Positions 1-8,860 of a stretch of 64,000 bases of DNA are shown one piece after another (within the stretch, counting starts at the first letter, position 1; each line of letters opens with the position of its first letter). The position numbers were made by a program, and so were the translations under genes. The stretch lies in the NCBI GenBank assembly GCA_963836015.1, contig CAWIIF010000002.1, positions 496,001 through 560,000 of the forward strand, written 5' to 3'. The stretch comes from CAWCDJ01 sp963836015 (lineage in GTDB: Bacteria; Acidobacteriota; Terriglobia; Bryobacterales; Bryobacteraceae). The notes under the pieces were generated by a model. That model saw only the letters and a program-made list of their open reading frames with translations, had not been told where the DNA came from and ran no database searches.

Positions 1-2362
1 GCATCGTCACGAAGTAGCTTACCCCGGTGGTCCAGTCGAGCCACTGGGTCGGCGAGATCTGGCCCGTGCCGCTCAGCGAGATCAGCAGGCTCGTGCTCAC
101 GTCCCGCTGGGTCAGTCCGACCTGCCCGGCCTTGCTGCGGTCTACGTTGACCCGGATTTCCGGATAATCCACCACCTGGTGTATGTGAACGTCGGCCGCG
201 CCGGGAATACGCTCGATGCGCCGCTGGATCTCCTGGGCGATCGCGTAATTGGCGCCGGTGTTGCGTCCCACCACCTGGACATCGATGGGCGCCGGCAATC
301 CGAAATTCAGGATCTGGTTGGTGATGTTGGCTGCCTCGAAGAAGAACACCACGTCGGGGAATTTCTCGTGTAGCTTCTTGCGCAAGAGGTCCGTGTAAGC
401 GGCGGTCGAGCCGTGCTCCTCGGGGTTGAGCGAGATCAGGATGTCGCCGTCGCTCACGCCCAAAGTGGGGTTGTCGCCGAATGCCAGGTTGAACCCGCCG
501 TTGGGGATGCCGATGTTCTGGATGATGCTGGCGACTTCCCGCGCCGGAAGAAGCTGCCGGATCTCCGCCTCGATGTCCCCGAAGATCTGTTCGGTCTTCT
601 CGATGCGCGTACCCGAGGGCGCCCGCGCGTGCAGGCGCATCTGGCCGGAATCGACGGTCGGGAAGAAATCGCTGCCGATCCAGCCGGCCAGCGCCATCGA
701 CCCGGCAACGAAGAGCCCGAACCCCGCCAGCACCGGGAACCGGTGATCCAGGCACCAGTGCAGCAATCCCGAATAGGATGCCCGCATCAGCTCGAACCGC
801 CGGTTGAACAGGTAATGCGCGCGCCAGATGAAGCCCTTGCCGCCCTCGGCTTCGCCGTGCTGACCGAGCGCGTACAGCTTGACCTCCGGCTTCAACATGT
901 AGTGCACCATGGTCGGAATCAGCGTGCGCGAGAGGAAGTACGAAGCCATCATGGCGAACACCACCGCCATCGCCAGCGGCGTAAAAAGATACCTGGCGGC
1001 GCCGGTCAGCAGCAGCACCGGCACGAACACAATGCAGATCGAAAGCGTGGAAACGAAGGCCGGGGCCGCAATCTGCTGCGCGCCGTCGAGCACCGCCCGG
1101 ACCAGCGGCTTGCGCATCGCCATGTTGCGGTGAGTGTTCTCGATTTCAACCGTGGCGTCGTCCACCAGGATGCCGACCGCCAGCGCCAGGCCTCCCAGCG
1201 TCATCACGTTGATCGTCTCTCCGATCAGGCTCATGACGATCAGCGAAACCAGAATCGAGAGCGGGATCGAAATGCAGACGATCACCGTGCTGCGCCAGCT
1301 CCCCAGAAACAGCAGGATCATCAATCCGGTAAGGAACGCCGCGGTGACCGCCTCCTTCACCACGCCGTTGATGGCCGCGCGGACGAACAGCGACTGGTCG
1401 AACAACTCCCGGACGTGCAGCGTGGAAGGGAGCCCGGCCAGAATCCTGGGCATGGCCTTCTTCACGTTGTTGACCACGGTAAGGGTAGACGCCTTGCCGT
1501 TGCGGAGAATGGTCAATAGCGCGCCGCGAGTGCCGTTGGTCTTGACGATGCTGGTCTGAACCGAGTATCCGTCGTGAACCTGCGCCACATCCTTCAAGTA
1601 GACGGTGGCGCCGTTGACTACCTTCACCGGCAGGTCGTTCATGTCCACCAGGCGCAGAGGGCTGCTGTTCAGTTTGACCTGGTAGTCTTTGTCCCCGATC
1701 TTGGCGGTGCCGGCCGGCAGAATCAGGTTCTGGTTGCCCAGGGCGGCCGAGACGTCGGCGGGGGAGAGTCCCCGGGCGAACATCTGCTCGGGATTCAGGT
1801 CGACCATCACATTCCGGAACTTGCCGCCGTAGGGTAGCGGCACGGAGGCGCCTTGGATGGTGGCAAGCTGGGTCCGTATGAAGTTCTGGCCCATGTCGAA
1901 CAGCTCCTGCTCGCTCATCACCGGGCTTTCCAGCCCCAGCTGCAGGATGGGGACGCTCGATGCGTCGTATTTCAAAATGCTGGGAGGGGTTGTGCCGGGA
2001 GGGAAAATCTTCAGGAGTGTCTGCGAGATGGCGGTGATCTGCGAAAGCGCCACCTCGACCTTCGCATTCGGCTGGAAATATACCCGCGTGACCGAGACGC
2101 CATCATAAGATTGCGACTCGATGTGCTCGATGTCGTTCACCGTGGTCGTCATGGCGCGCTCGAAGATCGTCACCATGCGCTTTTCCATCTCTTCGGGCGA
2201 GAGGCCGCCGTACGTCCAGACTATGCTCACCACCGGGATGTCGATGTAAGGAAAGATGTCTACCGGCATGCTGTTGATCGCGCTGGCGCCTAAAATGGCG
2301 ATCAACACGGCCATCACCACGAAGGTATACGGGCGGCGTAGGGCTAATCGGACAATCCACAT
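1..2362 (-). CDS. RND-family efflux transporter, inner-membrane subunit (C-terminus beyond window)
   Basis: Reading the minus strand from the ATG at 2362 gives about 787 codons open to the window edge, so the last quarter of a protein of the usual ~1040 residues is missing. The N-terminus has the RND pattern of a first transmembrane helix followed by the periplasmic porter region. The transmembrane segment GILVDDATVEIENTHRN carries the paired aspartates of the proton relay in TM4 of AcrB/MdtB-type pumps. This family exports small molecules using the proton gradient, together with a periplasmic adaptor and a TolC-type channel. The adaptor would be expected nearby but is not visible; the only TolC-like genes here lie at 60-63 kb and are broken. 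The HAE1 subgroup is favoured over heavy-metal pumps from overall sequence feel; substrate unknown. The ribosome binding site is weak. Confidence 0.93.
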   Translation of the reverse strand, partial: MWIVRLALRRPYTFVVMAVLIAILGASAINSMPVDIFPYIDIPVVSIVWTYGGLSPEEMEKRMVTIFERAMTTTVNDIEHIESQSYDGVSVTRVYFQPNAKVEVALSQITAISQTLLKIFPPGTTPPSILKYDASSVPILQLGLESPVMSEQELFDMGQNFIRTQLATIQGASVPLPYGGKFRNVMVDLNPEQMFARGLSPADVSAALGNQNLILPAGTAKIGDKDYQVKLNSSPLRLVDMNDLPVKVVNGATVYLKDVAQVHDGYSVQTSIVKTNGTRGALLTILRNGKASTLTVVNNVKKAMPRILAGLPSTLHVRELFDQSLFVRAAINGVVKEAVTAAFLTGLMILLFLGSWRSTVIVCISIPLSILVSLIVMSLIGETINVMTLGGLALAVGILVDDATVEIENTHRNMAMRKPLVRAVLDGAQQIAAPAFVSTLSICIVFVPVLLLTGAARYLFTPLAMAVVFAMMASYFLSRTLIPTMVHYMLKPEVKLYALGQHGEAEGGKGFIWRAHYLFNRRFELMRASYSGLLHWCLDHRFPVLAGFGLFVAGSMALAGWIGSDFFPTVDSGQMRLHARAPSGTRIEKTEQIFGDIEAEIRQLLPAREVASIIQNIGIPNGGFNLAFGDNPTLGVSDGDILISLNPEEHGSTAAYTDLLRKKLHEKFPDVVFFFEAANITNQILNFGLPAPIDVQVVGRNTGANYAIAQEIQRRIERIPGAADVHIHQVVDYPEIRVNVDRSKAGQVGLTQRDVSTSLLISLSGTGQISPTQWLDWTTGVSYFVTM

Positions 2363-2488
2363 TTGCTATCCGCTTGGAAGGGCTTTGTTCAATAATAAGG
2401 GAAGAGCTGCGGATTTTGATCACCCGCCGGGAGTGGTCCTGGATAGCCCTTTAGGGCCATGACCGGCGAGCCGGAGGTGTGTCCGGAC

Positions 2489-2520
2489 GCAAAACAGCCG
2501 GATCTTTCGCGATCCGGCTG
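2489..2520 (-). terminator. Rho-independent terminator after the zinc-ribbon gene
   Basis: A perfect 10-bp inverted repeat (2495-2504 with 2511-2520, loop of six bases) is followed on the minus strand by a four-base T run at 2494-2491. It lies 17 nt past the stop codon of the zinc-ribbon gene and before the RND gene, so it probably separates the two transcripts. Confidence 0.7.
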
Positions 2521-2536
2521 CCAGCAACCTGAAGAG

Positions 2537-2845
2537 CTATCGATTTCCGCCCACCGCCGCAGAAGCCTTGCGGCTCAGGAAACATTCACGGCAGTAGACC
2601 GGCCGGCCTTGGGTCGGCTTGAAGGGCACCGTGGTTTCCCGACCGCATTGAGAGCAGGTGGTCATGGTCTCCGTTTTGTTAAAGCCCGATGCCGAAGAAC
2701 CCTGTCGCTTGGTCTTGCAGGTCTTGCAGCGCTTGGGTTCATTTTTGAAATTCTTGTCGTGGAAGAAGTGTTGTTCTCCCGCTGTGAAAACGAAATCTGC
2801 TCCGCAATCTACGCACTTTAATACGCGATCCTGGAATTCCGCCAT
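2537..2845 (-). CDS. Double zinc-ribbon protein (CxxC-x17-CxxC type)
   Basis: This 102-residue protein carries two Cys4 clusters: CVDCG near residue 11 with CKTCK near residue 40, and CSQCG near residue 64 with CREC near residue 84. The second pair matches the CxxC-x17-CxxC zinc-binding family that is common in small bacterial proteins of unknown function. No catalytic domain is present, so a role in nucleic-acid or protein binding is only an inference. It lies upstream of the RND gene on the same strand but is separated from it by a terminator-like hairpin, and downstream of rpsU with its own gap of about 85 nt. The ATG at 2845 has an AGGTG element a few bases upstream. Confidence 0.85.
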   Translation of the reverse strand: MAEFQDRVLKCVDCGADFVFTAGEQHFFHDKNFKNEPKRCKTCKTKRQGSSASGFNKTETMTTCSQCGRETTVPFKPTQGRPVYCRECFLSRKASAAVGGNR

Positions 2846-2888
2846 AGCACCTGTGCCCCGTTATGAACCACGACCTGTTGAAAGCGCC

Positions 2889-2921
2889 GGCGGGACGCGG
2901 CGATTTGCCCGGCGTCCCGCC
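2889..2921 (-). terminator. GC-rich hairpin downstream of rpsU
   Basis: A perfect 10-bp inverted repeat (2889-2898 with 2912-2921, 13-nt loop) begins 9 nt past the rpsU stop codon. Only a short CTTTC tract follows it on the minus strand, so it may act as a weak terminator or as a processing and stability hairpin. Confidence 0.5.
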
Positions 2922-2930
2922 AGCGCGGTA

Positions 2931-3128
2931 TTACTCGACTTCCCGGCGACTCTTCTTCCGGTTGCGTTTGCGGGCCAGCGCCTGCTTGGCCCGGAGCTTC
3001 TCACCCGGCTTCAAGTAGAAGGAGTGTCTTTTGACCTCCTTAATAATGTCCTCTTGCTGGACCTTTCTCTTGAAGCGCCGAAGGGCGTTCTCTAACGTCT
3101 CGCCCTCCTGAAGCTTTACTTCAGCCAA
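2931..3128 (-). CDS. rpsU: 30S ribosomal protein S21
   Basis: The 65-residue product matches ribosomal protein S21, with the typical start AEVKLQEGETLENALRRFKR and a basic tail rich in KR. S21 binds the small subunit near the anti-Shine-Dalgarno region of 16S rRNA and helps initiation. The start is set at the TTG at 3128 because a strong GGGAGGTG Shine-Dalgarno element sits about 10 nt before it. The in-frame ATG six codons upstream lies inside that element and cannot be the start. A good sigma-70 promoter is found about 130 nt upstream. It is transcribed divergently from glgC. Confidence 0.95.
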   Translation of the reverse strand: MAEVKLQEGETLENALRRFKRKVQQEDIIKEVKRHSFYLKPGEKLRAKQALARKRNRKKSRREVE

Positions 3129-3257
3129 ACGAAATACACCTCCCAACTAGACCAAGAATTCCTGTGCTCGGCTGGAAGGTTGGAATGAGCCCTGACCGTT
3201 GACAAAGGTGTGGCGCAATACCGAAAATTTCCCGCACTTCGCACAGAAGGTACTGAT

Positions 3258-3285
3258 ATCATAGGTGGTTGACAAATAAAGTCAA
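3258..3285 (-). promoter_or_regulatory. Sigma-70 promoter of rpsU
   Basis: On the minus strand TTGACT (3285-3280) is followed after 16 nt by TATGAT (3263-3258), which is close to consensus on both elements. Transcription would begin near 3250 and leave a leader of about 120 nt before the TTG start of rpsU. The same AT-rich spacer must also hold the glgC promoter. A TTGACA at 3269-3274 on the plus strand has no convincing -10 partner. Confidence 0.7.
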
Positions 3286-3363
3286 GCCTAATTTTTTCAC
3301 GCGCCGTTCACATAATCGGCCAGAATATCCGAATACCCTTTATTATCAGGGACTTAAGTTGAA

Positions 3364-4569
3364 ATGGAAAATGTACTAGCGATTCTCCTGGCTGGCGGTG
3401 CTGGAGAACGCCTCTATCCGCTGACCCGGGACACTGCTAAGCCGGCGGTTCCGTTCGGAGGGGCCTATCGCATTATCGATTTCACTCTATCCAATTGTAT
3501 CAATTCCGACGTTCGGCGCGTTTTCATCCTAACACAGTATAAGGCCCTGGAATTGACCCGTCACGTGCGCGACGGCTGGAACATCCTGTCGCCCGAACTG
3601 GGCGAATTCATCGAGGTGATTCCCCCGATGAAGCGTGTTCATGAGGATTGGTACCAGGGGACCGCGGATGCGGTTTTTCAGAACTTTCAGAGCATCGAGG
3701 TAGAAGCCCCGCAGGACACCCTCATCCTGTCCGGTGACCAAATCTACAAGATGAACTACCGGGACATGCTGGAGTGGCACTGGCGGTACGACGCGGACAT
3801 CACCATCGCCACGATCCAGATCCCTCCGGAATCGGCGCCGCGATTCGGGGTGGCGGAGATCGACGACAACTACCGCATCACGGGATTCGAGGAGAAACCC
3901 AAGCACGGGCACCCCAAGCGTTCACCGTTCGATTCCGCCATGGTCAGCGCTTCCATGGGGATCTACGTGTTCAAGACGGACGTGCTGCTGCGGGCGATGC
4001 ACGCCGACGCGCAGAACCCGAACTCCAGCCACGATTTCGGCCGGGACGTAATCCCCGGAATCCTCGGCGAGGCCAAAGTGATCGCGTACGACTTCCGCGA
4101 CATGAACGCCAAGCAGGTCCGCTACTGGCGGGACGTGGGCACGCTCGATGCGCTTTACGAAGCCAATATGGACCTGGTGGATGTGACTCCGGAGTTCAAC
4201 CTCTACGACCAGCGCTGGCCCATTCGCACCAAGGTAACGCAGCAGCCGCCCGCCAAGTTCGTGTTCGCGCAGGAGGGCCGCCGCATGGGTGTGGCGGTGG
4301 ATTCCATCGTAAGCGCCGGCTGCATCGTATCCGGAGGCCGCGTCCTGCACAGCGTGCTCTCCCCGGGAGTGCGGGTGAACAGTTACTGCGAGGTGGAGTA
4401 TTCAATTCTGATGCCGGGCGTGGAGATCGGGCGGTACAGCCGGATTCGCCGCGCCATTGTTAATACCGGCGTGAAGCTTCCGGATTCCAGCATCATCGGA
4501 TTCGACCTGGAAGCGGACCGCGCCAATGGTCATTGCATCACCGAAGGCGGCATCGTGGTGGTGGCGTAG
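3364..4569 (+). CDS. glgC: Glucose-1-phosphate adenylyltransferase
   Basis: The enzyme makes ADP-glucose from ATP and glucose 1-phosphate, the committed step of bacterial glycogen synthesis. The 401-residue protein shows the nucleotide-binding motif LAGGAGERLYPLT at residues 9-21, then KPAVPFGG, the WYQGTADAV segment, SGDQIYKMNY (the metal- and sugar-phosphate-binding region) and FEEKP. The C-terminal quarter has the hexapeptide-like repeats of the left-handed beta-helix, for example SILMPGVEIGRYSRIRRAIV. Its length is normal for GlgC. It is followed after 60 nt by eno on the same strand, a mixed sugar-metabolism cluster. The start context has no strong Shine-Dalgarno element. Confidence 0.96.
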   Translation: MENVLAILLAGGAGERLYPLTRDTAKPAVPFGGAYRIIDFTLSNCINSDVRRVFILTQYKALELTRHVRDGWNILSPELGEFIEVIPPMKRVHEDWYQGTADAVFQNFQSIEVEAPQDTLILSGDQIYKMNYRDMLEWHWRYDADITIATIQIPPESAPRFGVAEIDDNYRITGFEEKPKHGHPKRSPFDSAMVSASMGIYVFKTDVLLRAMHADAQNPNSSHDFGRDVIPGILGEAKVIAYDFRDMNAKQVRYWRDVGTLDALYEANMDLVDVTPEFNLYDQRWPIRTKVTQQPPAKFVFAQEGRRMGVAVDSIVSAGCIVSGGRVLHSVLSPGVRVNSYCEVEYSILMPGVEIGRYSRIRRAIVNTGVKLPDSSIIGFDLEADRANGHCITEGGIVVVA

Positions 4570-4629
4570 AGAGAGCGGGGGCACATGGTCCCGGCTCCGA
4601 TCCCTTTTTTCTTAGACTAGGAGCAAAAG

Positions 4630-5913
4630 TTGACGACGATCGTAAAAGTAGTTGGAAGAGAGATTCTCGATTCCCGCGGGAATCCGACAGTAGAAGCGGA
4701 TGTTCATCTCGCTGACGGCAGCACGGGAAGAGCGGCTGTGCCTTCCGGAGCGTCTACCGGAGAGCACGAAGCGGTGGAATTGCGCGATGGCGACAAATCG
4801 CGCTACCTGGGCAAGGGCGTGCTGAAAGCCGCCGGCCACATCAACGGTGAAATCGCGGCCGCCCTGGCGGGCAAGGACGCCACTGCGCAGGCGGAGATCG
4901 ACCGTGTCATGATCGAGCTCGACGGCACGCCTAATAAGGGCCGGCTGGGCGCCAACGCCATCCTCGCTGTTTCGATGGCTACCGCGCGCGCGGCTGCGGC
5001 CTCGCAGAAGACCCCGCTCTACCGCTACCTGGGCGGAGCCGGCGCGAATACCTTGCCGGTCCCGATGATGAACATCATCAACGGCGGCGCGCATGCCGAC
5101 AACTCGGTGGACGTTCAGGAGTTCATGATCGCTCCGTTCGGCGCACCCAGGTTTTCCGAAGCGCTCCGCATGGGTGTAGAAGTGTTTCACACGCTGAAGA
5201 AGGTGCTGAGCAAGAAGGGATACTCCACCGCGGTCGGCGACGAGGGCGGCTTCGCCCCCATGCTGAAGTCGAACGAGGAGGCCATCGAATCGGTGCTCGA
5301 GGCCATCACCCAGGCCGGCTACCAGCCGGGCACCCAGATCGGCGTCTGCCTCGACCCGGCCGCCAGCGAGTTCTACAAGGACGGCAAGTACATATTCAAG
5401 AAGTCCGACAAGAGCCAGCGGACCTCCGCGCAGATGGTGGAATACTGGGCCGATTGGGTCCACAAATACCCAGCCATCGTCTCCATCGAGGACGGCATGT
5501 CCGAGGAGGACTGGTCGGGCTGGAAGCAGATGACCGACAAGCTGGGCGCCAAGATCCAACTGGTCGGGGACGACATCTTCGTCACCAACCCCTCGATCTT
5601 CAAGCGCGGCATCGAACAGGGGATCGCGAATTCGATCCTCGTGAAGGTGAACCAGATCGGCTCGCTCACCGAGACCCTCGAGGCGATGCAGATGGCCTCT
5701 CGTGCCAACTACACCGCGGTGGTATCGCACCGCTCCGGTGAGACCGAGGACGCCTTCATCGCGGATCTCGTAGTGGCTACCGGCGCCGGCCAGATCAAGA
5801 CGGGCTCCGCCAGCCGCACCGACCGCATCTGCAAGTACAACCAGCTGCTGCGCATCGAAGAGGAGCTCGGCGCCGCGGCCCAATTCCTGGGACGAAAGGC
5901 CTTCCGCCAATGA
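4630..5913 (+). CDS. eno: Enolase
   Basis: Enolase interconverts 2-phosphoglycerate and phosphoenolpyruvate in glycolysis and gluconeogenesis. All diagnostic segments are present in the 427-residue protein: ILDSRGNPTVEADV at the N-terminus, SGASTGEHEAVELRD, GDEGGFAP, SIEDGMSEEDW, the metal ligand segment LVGDDIFVTN, and the signature SHRSGETEDAFIADL. The start is a TTG at 4630 with a GGAG element 8 nt upstream; no ATG gives a better match to the family N-terminus. The stop codon overlaps the start of gpmA in an ATGA arrangement, so the two consecutive glycolytic enzymes are translationally coupled. Confidence 0.97.
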   Translation: MTTIVKVVGREILDSRGNPTVEADVHLADGSTGRAAVPSGASTGEHEAVELRDGDKSRYLGKGVLKAAGHINGEIAAALAGKDATAQAEIDRVMIELDGTPNKGRLGANAILAVSMATARAAAASQKTPLYRYLGGAGANTLPVPMMNIINGGAHADNSVDVQEFMIAPFGAPRFSEALRMGVEVFHTLKKVLSKKGYSTAVGDEGGFAPMLKSNEEAIESVLEAITQAGYQPGTQIGVCLDPAASEFYKDGKYIFKKSDKSQRTSAQMVEYWADWVHKYPAIVSIEDGMSEEDWSGWKQMTDKLGAKIQLVGDDIFVTNPSIFKRGIEQGIANSILVKVNQIGSLTETLEAMQMASRANYTAVVSHRSGETEDAFIADLVVATGAGQIKTGSASRTDRICKYNQLLRIEEELGAAAQFLGRKAFRQ

Positions 5914-6656
5914 CGAAGCTGGTGCTGCTGCGCCACGGCGAAAGCACGTGGAACAAGGAGAACCGCTTCACCGGCTGGACTGACGTCGATCTTTCCGAAA
6001 AGGGCCGCACCGAAGCCAAAGAGGCCGGCGTGGTCCTGAAGGCCGATGGCTACACCTTCGACGTGGCGTACACTTCGGTGCTGAAGCGCGCCATCCGCAC
6101 CCTCTGGACGGTGCTCGACGAGATGGACCTGATGTGGATTCCGGTCTACCGCTCGTGGCGCCTGAACGAGCGCCATTACGGGGCCCTTCAGGGATTGAAC
6201 AAAGCCGAAACGGCGGAGAAGTTTGGCGAGGACCAGGTGAAGATCTGGCGCCGCAGCTACGACATCCCTCCCCCCGAGCTCACCCCCGGCGACGAGCGCT
6301 ATCCCGGCCGCGACCCGCGCTACCGCAACCTCAGCCAGGCGGAGCTGCCGCTCACCGAGTGTCTGAAAGACACCGTGGCGCGCTTCCTGCCGCTCTGGCA
6401 CGAGACCATCGCTCCGGACATCCAGGGCGGGAAAAGGGTGCTGATCGCTGCGCACGGCAACAGCCTTCGCGCGCTGGTGAAGTACCTGGACCACGTCTCC
6501 GAACAGGCCATCGTCGAACTCAACATTCCCACCGGCATGCCGCTGGTTTATGAGCTGGACGACCACCTGAAACCGCTCAACCGCTACTACCTCGGCGACC
6601 CCGCCAAGGTGAAGGCCGCCATGGAAGCCGTGGCGGCGCAGGGCAAGAAAAAGTAG
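5910..6656 (+). CDS. gpmA: 2,3-bisphosphoglycerate-dependent phosphoglycerate mutase
   Basis: This enzyme interconverts 3- and 2-phosphoglycerate, the step before enolase. The 248-residue protein begins with the phosphohistidine motif LLRHGESTWN (residues 6-15), followed by RFTGWTDVDLSEKG, the substrate loop LNERHYGALQGLNKAETAEK, and the second histidine in AAHGNSLRALVKYL, so it appears fully active. The ATG overlaps the eno stop by four bases. It is the intact donor of a partial duplicate at 8229-8806. The sequence just past its stop also carries a remnant of the gene that follows that duplicate. Confidence 0.96.
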   Translation: MTKLVLLRHGESTWNKENRFTGWTDVDLSEKGRTEAKEAGVVLKADGYTFDVAYTSVLKRAIRTLWTVLDEMDLMWIPVYRSWRLNERHYGALQGLNKAETAEKFGEDQVKIWRRSYDIPPPELTPGDERYPGRDPRYRNLSQAELPLTECLKDTVARFLPLWHETIAPDIQGGKRVLIAAHGNSLRALVKYLDHVSEQAIVELNIPTGMPLVYELDDHLKPLNRYYLGDPAKVKAAMEAVAAQGKKK

Positions 6657-6710
6657 CCGCCCGCCATCCGCAAACCCGCTCCCTGACCACGCAGCCGTCA
6701 TCGCGAAGGG

Positions 6711-6808
6711 AGCGGTATCACAAGCAGGTTTACCACTCCCGCATAGAGTCGGGGCGCCACACCGCCGTCTCGGGTCAACTCGAAGTTCAAGGCTCACGTA
6801 AGGATCCC
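6711..6808 (-). pseudogene. C-terminal remnant of the secreted-protein gene at 8861-9367
   Basis: Read on the minus strand this stretch encodes ILT, a TGA stop, ALNFELTRDGG and LYAGVVNL. It aligns with the C-terminus of the intact protein encoded at 8861-9367 (ILTCALQFELARAG and LYSGVVNL), with the Cys codon changed to a stop. Similarity breaks off sharply after the shared GGATCC-containing segment near 6810. The remnant shows that the duplication of gpmA also carried the end of its convergent neighbour. Confidence 0.7.
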
Positions 6809-6810
6809 AT

Positions 6811-7372
6811 GCCGCCATTGATCCGGTCCAACATCGGACCGTTGACCACCAACATTTTCAAGTGCCCTTCAGCTCAAGGTCGAATTGAAGTGGAAAGTCC
6901 GCTCAGAGTAGTAAGTCTCGTCGGCAAACTTCTCTCGGAAGTTCCCACTTAGCATTATCGAGGCAGGCTGCACAGGTACCGCAACCGCATCTTCGGGGCT
7001 TGCGGCGGGACAAAGGCGGATGCAGAGGCGGTCTCGCAGGCAATGATATGGGGGGCTTCGGAGCTCTCTTCCGGCGTGAGGAGCCTTCCGCGGAGTGTCC
7101 GCTAAGCAATCATCTTAACAAAGGTACCTTCTCGCGCCGAATTCGTCATCGTCATCCACTGCGCAATTTGAGCCACATGACCGGCAGACCCAACTAGAAT
7201 AGGTGAATTGCCCCAACGGACCTCGTGGAGCGGCTATTCAAAGACAGTATAGTCTTTTTCCACAATCGAGCTACAGATTTGGCTGCCGAACTGCAACTGC
7301 CGAAAGTACCGGAGCAAGTTGACAGGCGCGACCTCTTGAAAGACGGTCGCGAATCTGATTTCCTCCTAGGAG
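6811..7372. other. Spacer inside the duplication, no gene recognised
   Basis: These 560 bases lie between the duplication breakpoint and the next open reading frame. The short open frames have no recognisable motifs or consistent start signals. No RNA gene or clear repeat is visible. Confidence 0.4.
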
Positions 7373-7795
7373 GTGTCCGTAGAAAGCACCTATCGCGCGC
7401 TTGTGATCCTGACGGTTGTTACGGGTGCCGCGTATACCCGCCCCGTTCAGGATTTTGGTGGTGTCTGGGTTCTGGATGGTCTCCGGAGCCGCTTCACGGT
7501 TGAAGATACGCCACAGCAGATCACCATCCAAGTACAGCAGGATCGCAACCACCTGGCCGCGATTGAGGTCATCCGAACGGGTCTGAGGAGTGCAATCCGG
7601 CAAAGGGAGTATGTCGTTCAAGCTAGCCGCAGGGGGAAGAGTACTTCCACCTTACATGGACGTGCCGCTGATCGGTGGACCCTATCACGGGGCGGACGCG
7701 AACTGCGGATCGAACGCATGGTATCGACCCGCAACGGGTGGATATGGGAGCACCTAGTATTTCGGCGCGCACAACAGAAGCTTGCCTTTGACTGA
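7373..7795 (+). CDS. Putative secreted protein of unknown function
   Basis: A 140-codon frame encodes a short hydrophobic N-terminus (RALVILTVVTGAAY) followed by PVQDFGGVWVLDGLRSRF. This resembles the D-x-S/G-G-x-W-x-L-D-x-x-x-S-x-F opening of small secreted lipocalin-like proteins that are frequent in Acidobacteria. The rest is a mixed beta-type sequence ending in WEHLVFRRAQQKLAFD. No catalytic motif is seen. The start is uncertain: the GTG at 7373 overlaps the AGGAGG element at 7368-7373, while the GTG at 7403 would place that element too far away. It lies within the sequence inserted between the two gpmA copies, so it may have come with that rearrangement. Confidence 0.5.
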   Translation: MSVESTYRALVILTVVTGAAYTRPVQDFGGVWVLDGLRSRFTVEDTPQQITIQVQQDRNHLAAIEVIRTGLRSAIRQREYVVQASRRGKSTSTLHGRAADRWTLSRGGRELRIERMVSTRNGWIWEHLVFRRAQQKLAFD

Positions 7796-7958
7796 AGGCG
7801 AATGAACTACCCCAGCGGCTTGCCGACCTTCGGGCAACACGCGACGCCGACAGCGAAAGGCGACTGCAAACTCGGCGATGATGCCGCAGCTGGAACTGGT
7901 TGATTACCTAAGCACGGGTAACCGAGGCGATTCAAGGAGAGACATCATCAAAGCGCTG

Positions 7959-8153
7959 TCAGTGGTTGGACTTCTCAGGGGCTGGAATCACGGGCGCCTG
8001 TGCGGTCATCACCGCATCGCGCCGTGCACCGCAGATGCAGTGCTCATCTTCCCAGTTGCGCCACCATTTGCAGTTCGGGCAACGCCATTGTCTTGAGAAC
8101 CCGTTATCGAAAACCTCGCGGCCGTTGATCACACTGAAGGAATTTTCTGCCAT
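7959..8153 (-). CDS. Small zinc-ribbon-like protein, 64 aa
   Basis: The ATG at 8153 is preceded by an AGGTGG element and opens a 64-residue frame. The middle of the protein reads RQWRCPNCKWWRNWEDEHC followed by ICGARR, giving a C-x2-C ... C-x-C arrangement that could hold one zinc ion. The longer reading frame that continues upstream runs into the antisense of the gpmA copy and is not credible. Function is unknown; small Cys4 proteins of this kind are common in the lineage. It sits immediately before the junction with the gpmA duplicate, pointing away from it. Confidence 0.5.
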   Translation of the reverse strand: MAENSFSVINGREVFDNGFSRQWRCPNCKWWRNWEDEHCICGARRDAVMTAQAPVIPAPEKSNH

Positions 8154-8228
8154 ACAACCACCTGAATTCTGCTCTAGTGTAGGAACTTTGAACAGGTGCG
8201 ATTTGACCCACCTGTACGCTAGCGAACA

Positions 8229-8806
8229 CGACGTGGCGAACACTTCGGTGCTGAAGCGCGCCATCCGCACGCTCTGGACGGTGCTCGACGAGATGGAACT
8301 GATGTGGATTCCGGTCTACCGCTCGTGGCGCCTGAACGAAAGCCACTATGGGGCCCTTCAGGGATTGAACAAAGCCGAAACGGCGGAGAAGTTCGGCGAG
8401 GACCAGGTGAAGATCTGGCGTCGCAGCTATGACATCCCGCCACCCGAGTTGACCCCAGCCGACGAGAGATATCCCGGCCGCGACCCGCGCTACCGCAACC
8501 TCAGCCAGGCGGAGCTGCCGCTCACCGAGTGCCTGAAAGACACTGTGGCGCGCTTCCTGCCGCTCTGGCACGAGACCATCGCTCCGGACATCCAGGGCGG
8601 GAAGAGGGTGCTAATCGCCGCGCACGGCAACAGCCTTCGCGCGCTGGTGAAGTACCTGGACCACGTCTCCGAACAGGCCATCGTCGAACTCAACATTCCC
8701 ACCGGCATGCCGCTGGTTTATGGGCTGGACGACCACCTGAAACCGCTCAACCGCTACTACCTCGGCGACCCCGCCAAGGTGAAGGCCGCCATGGAAGCCG
8801 TGGCGG
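8229..8806 (+). pseudogene. Truncated duplicate of gpmA
   Basis: From 8229 the sequence follows gpmA (from 6059) almost base for base, with a handful of substitutions such as D to E in DEMELMWIP and ER to ES in LNESHYGAL. The copy starts at about codon 51, so the phosphohistidine motif RHGES is gone, while the second histidine segment AAHGNSLRAL remains. The end is altered by a short deletion that removes the last codons and the stop (the intact gene ends QGKKK). The reading frame is open from 7966 to 8952, but a functional mutase is impossible without the N-terminus. This is a recent partial duplication. Confidence 0.9.
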
Positions 8807-8860
8807 CAACCGCAACCCGCTCCCTGACCGCGCAGCCGTCATCGCGAAGGGAGCACGATT

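Noticed and set aside
413..2293. Plus-strand frames across the first 2.3 kb
   Set aside because: The minus strand encodes a convincing RND pump through the whole region, open to the window edge.
3269..3274. TTGACA as glgC -35 box
   Set aside because: No acceptable -10 element lies 15-19 nt downstream; the same region forms a much better minus-strand promoter.
4612..6818. Long minus-strand open frames opposite eno and gpmA
   Set aside because: They are high-GC antisense shadows with no family features; the plus-strand genes are unambiguous.
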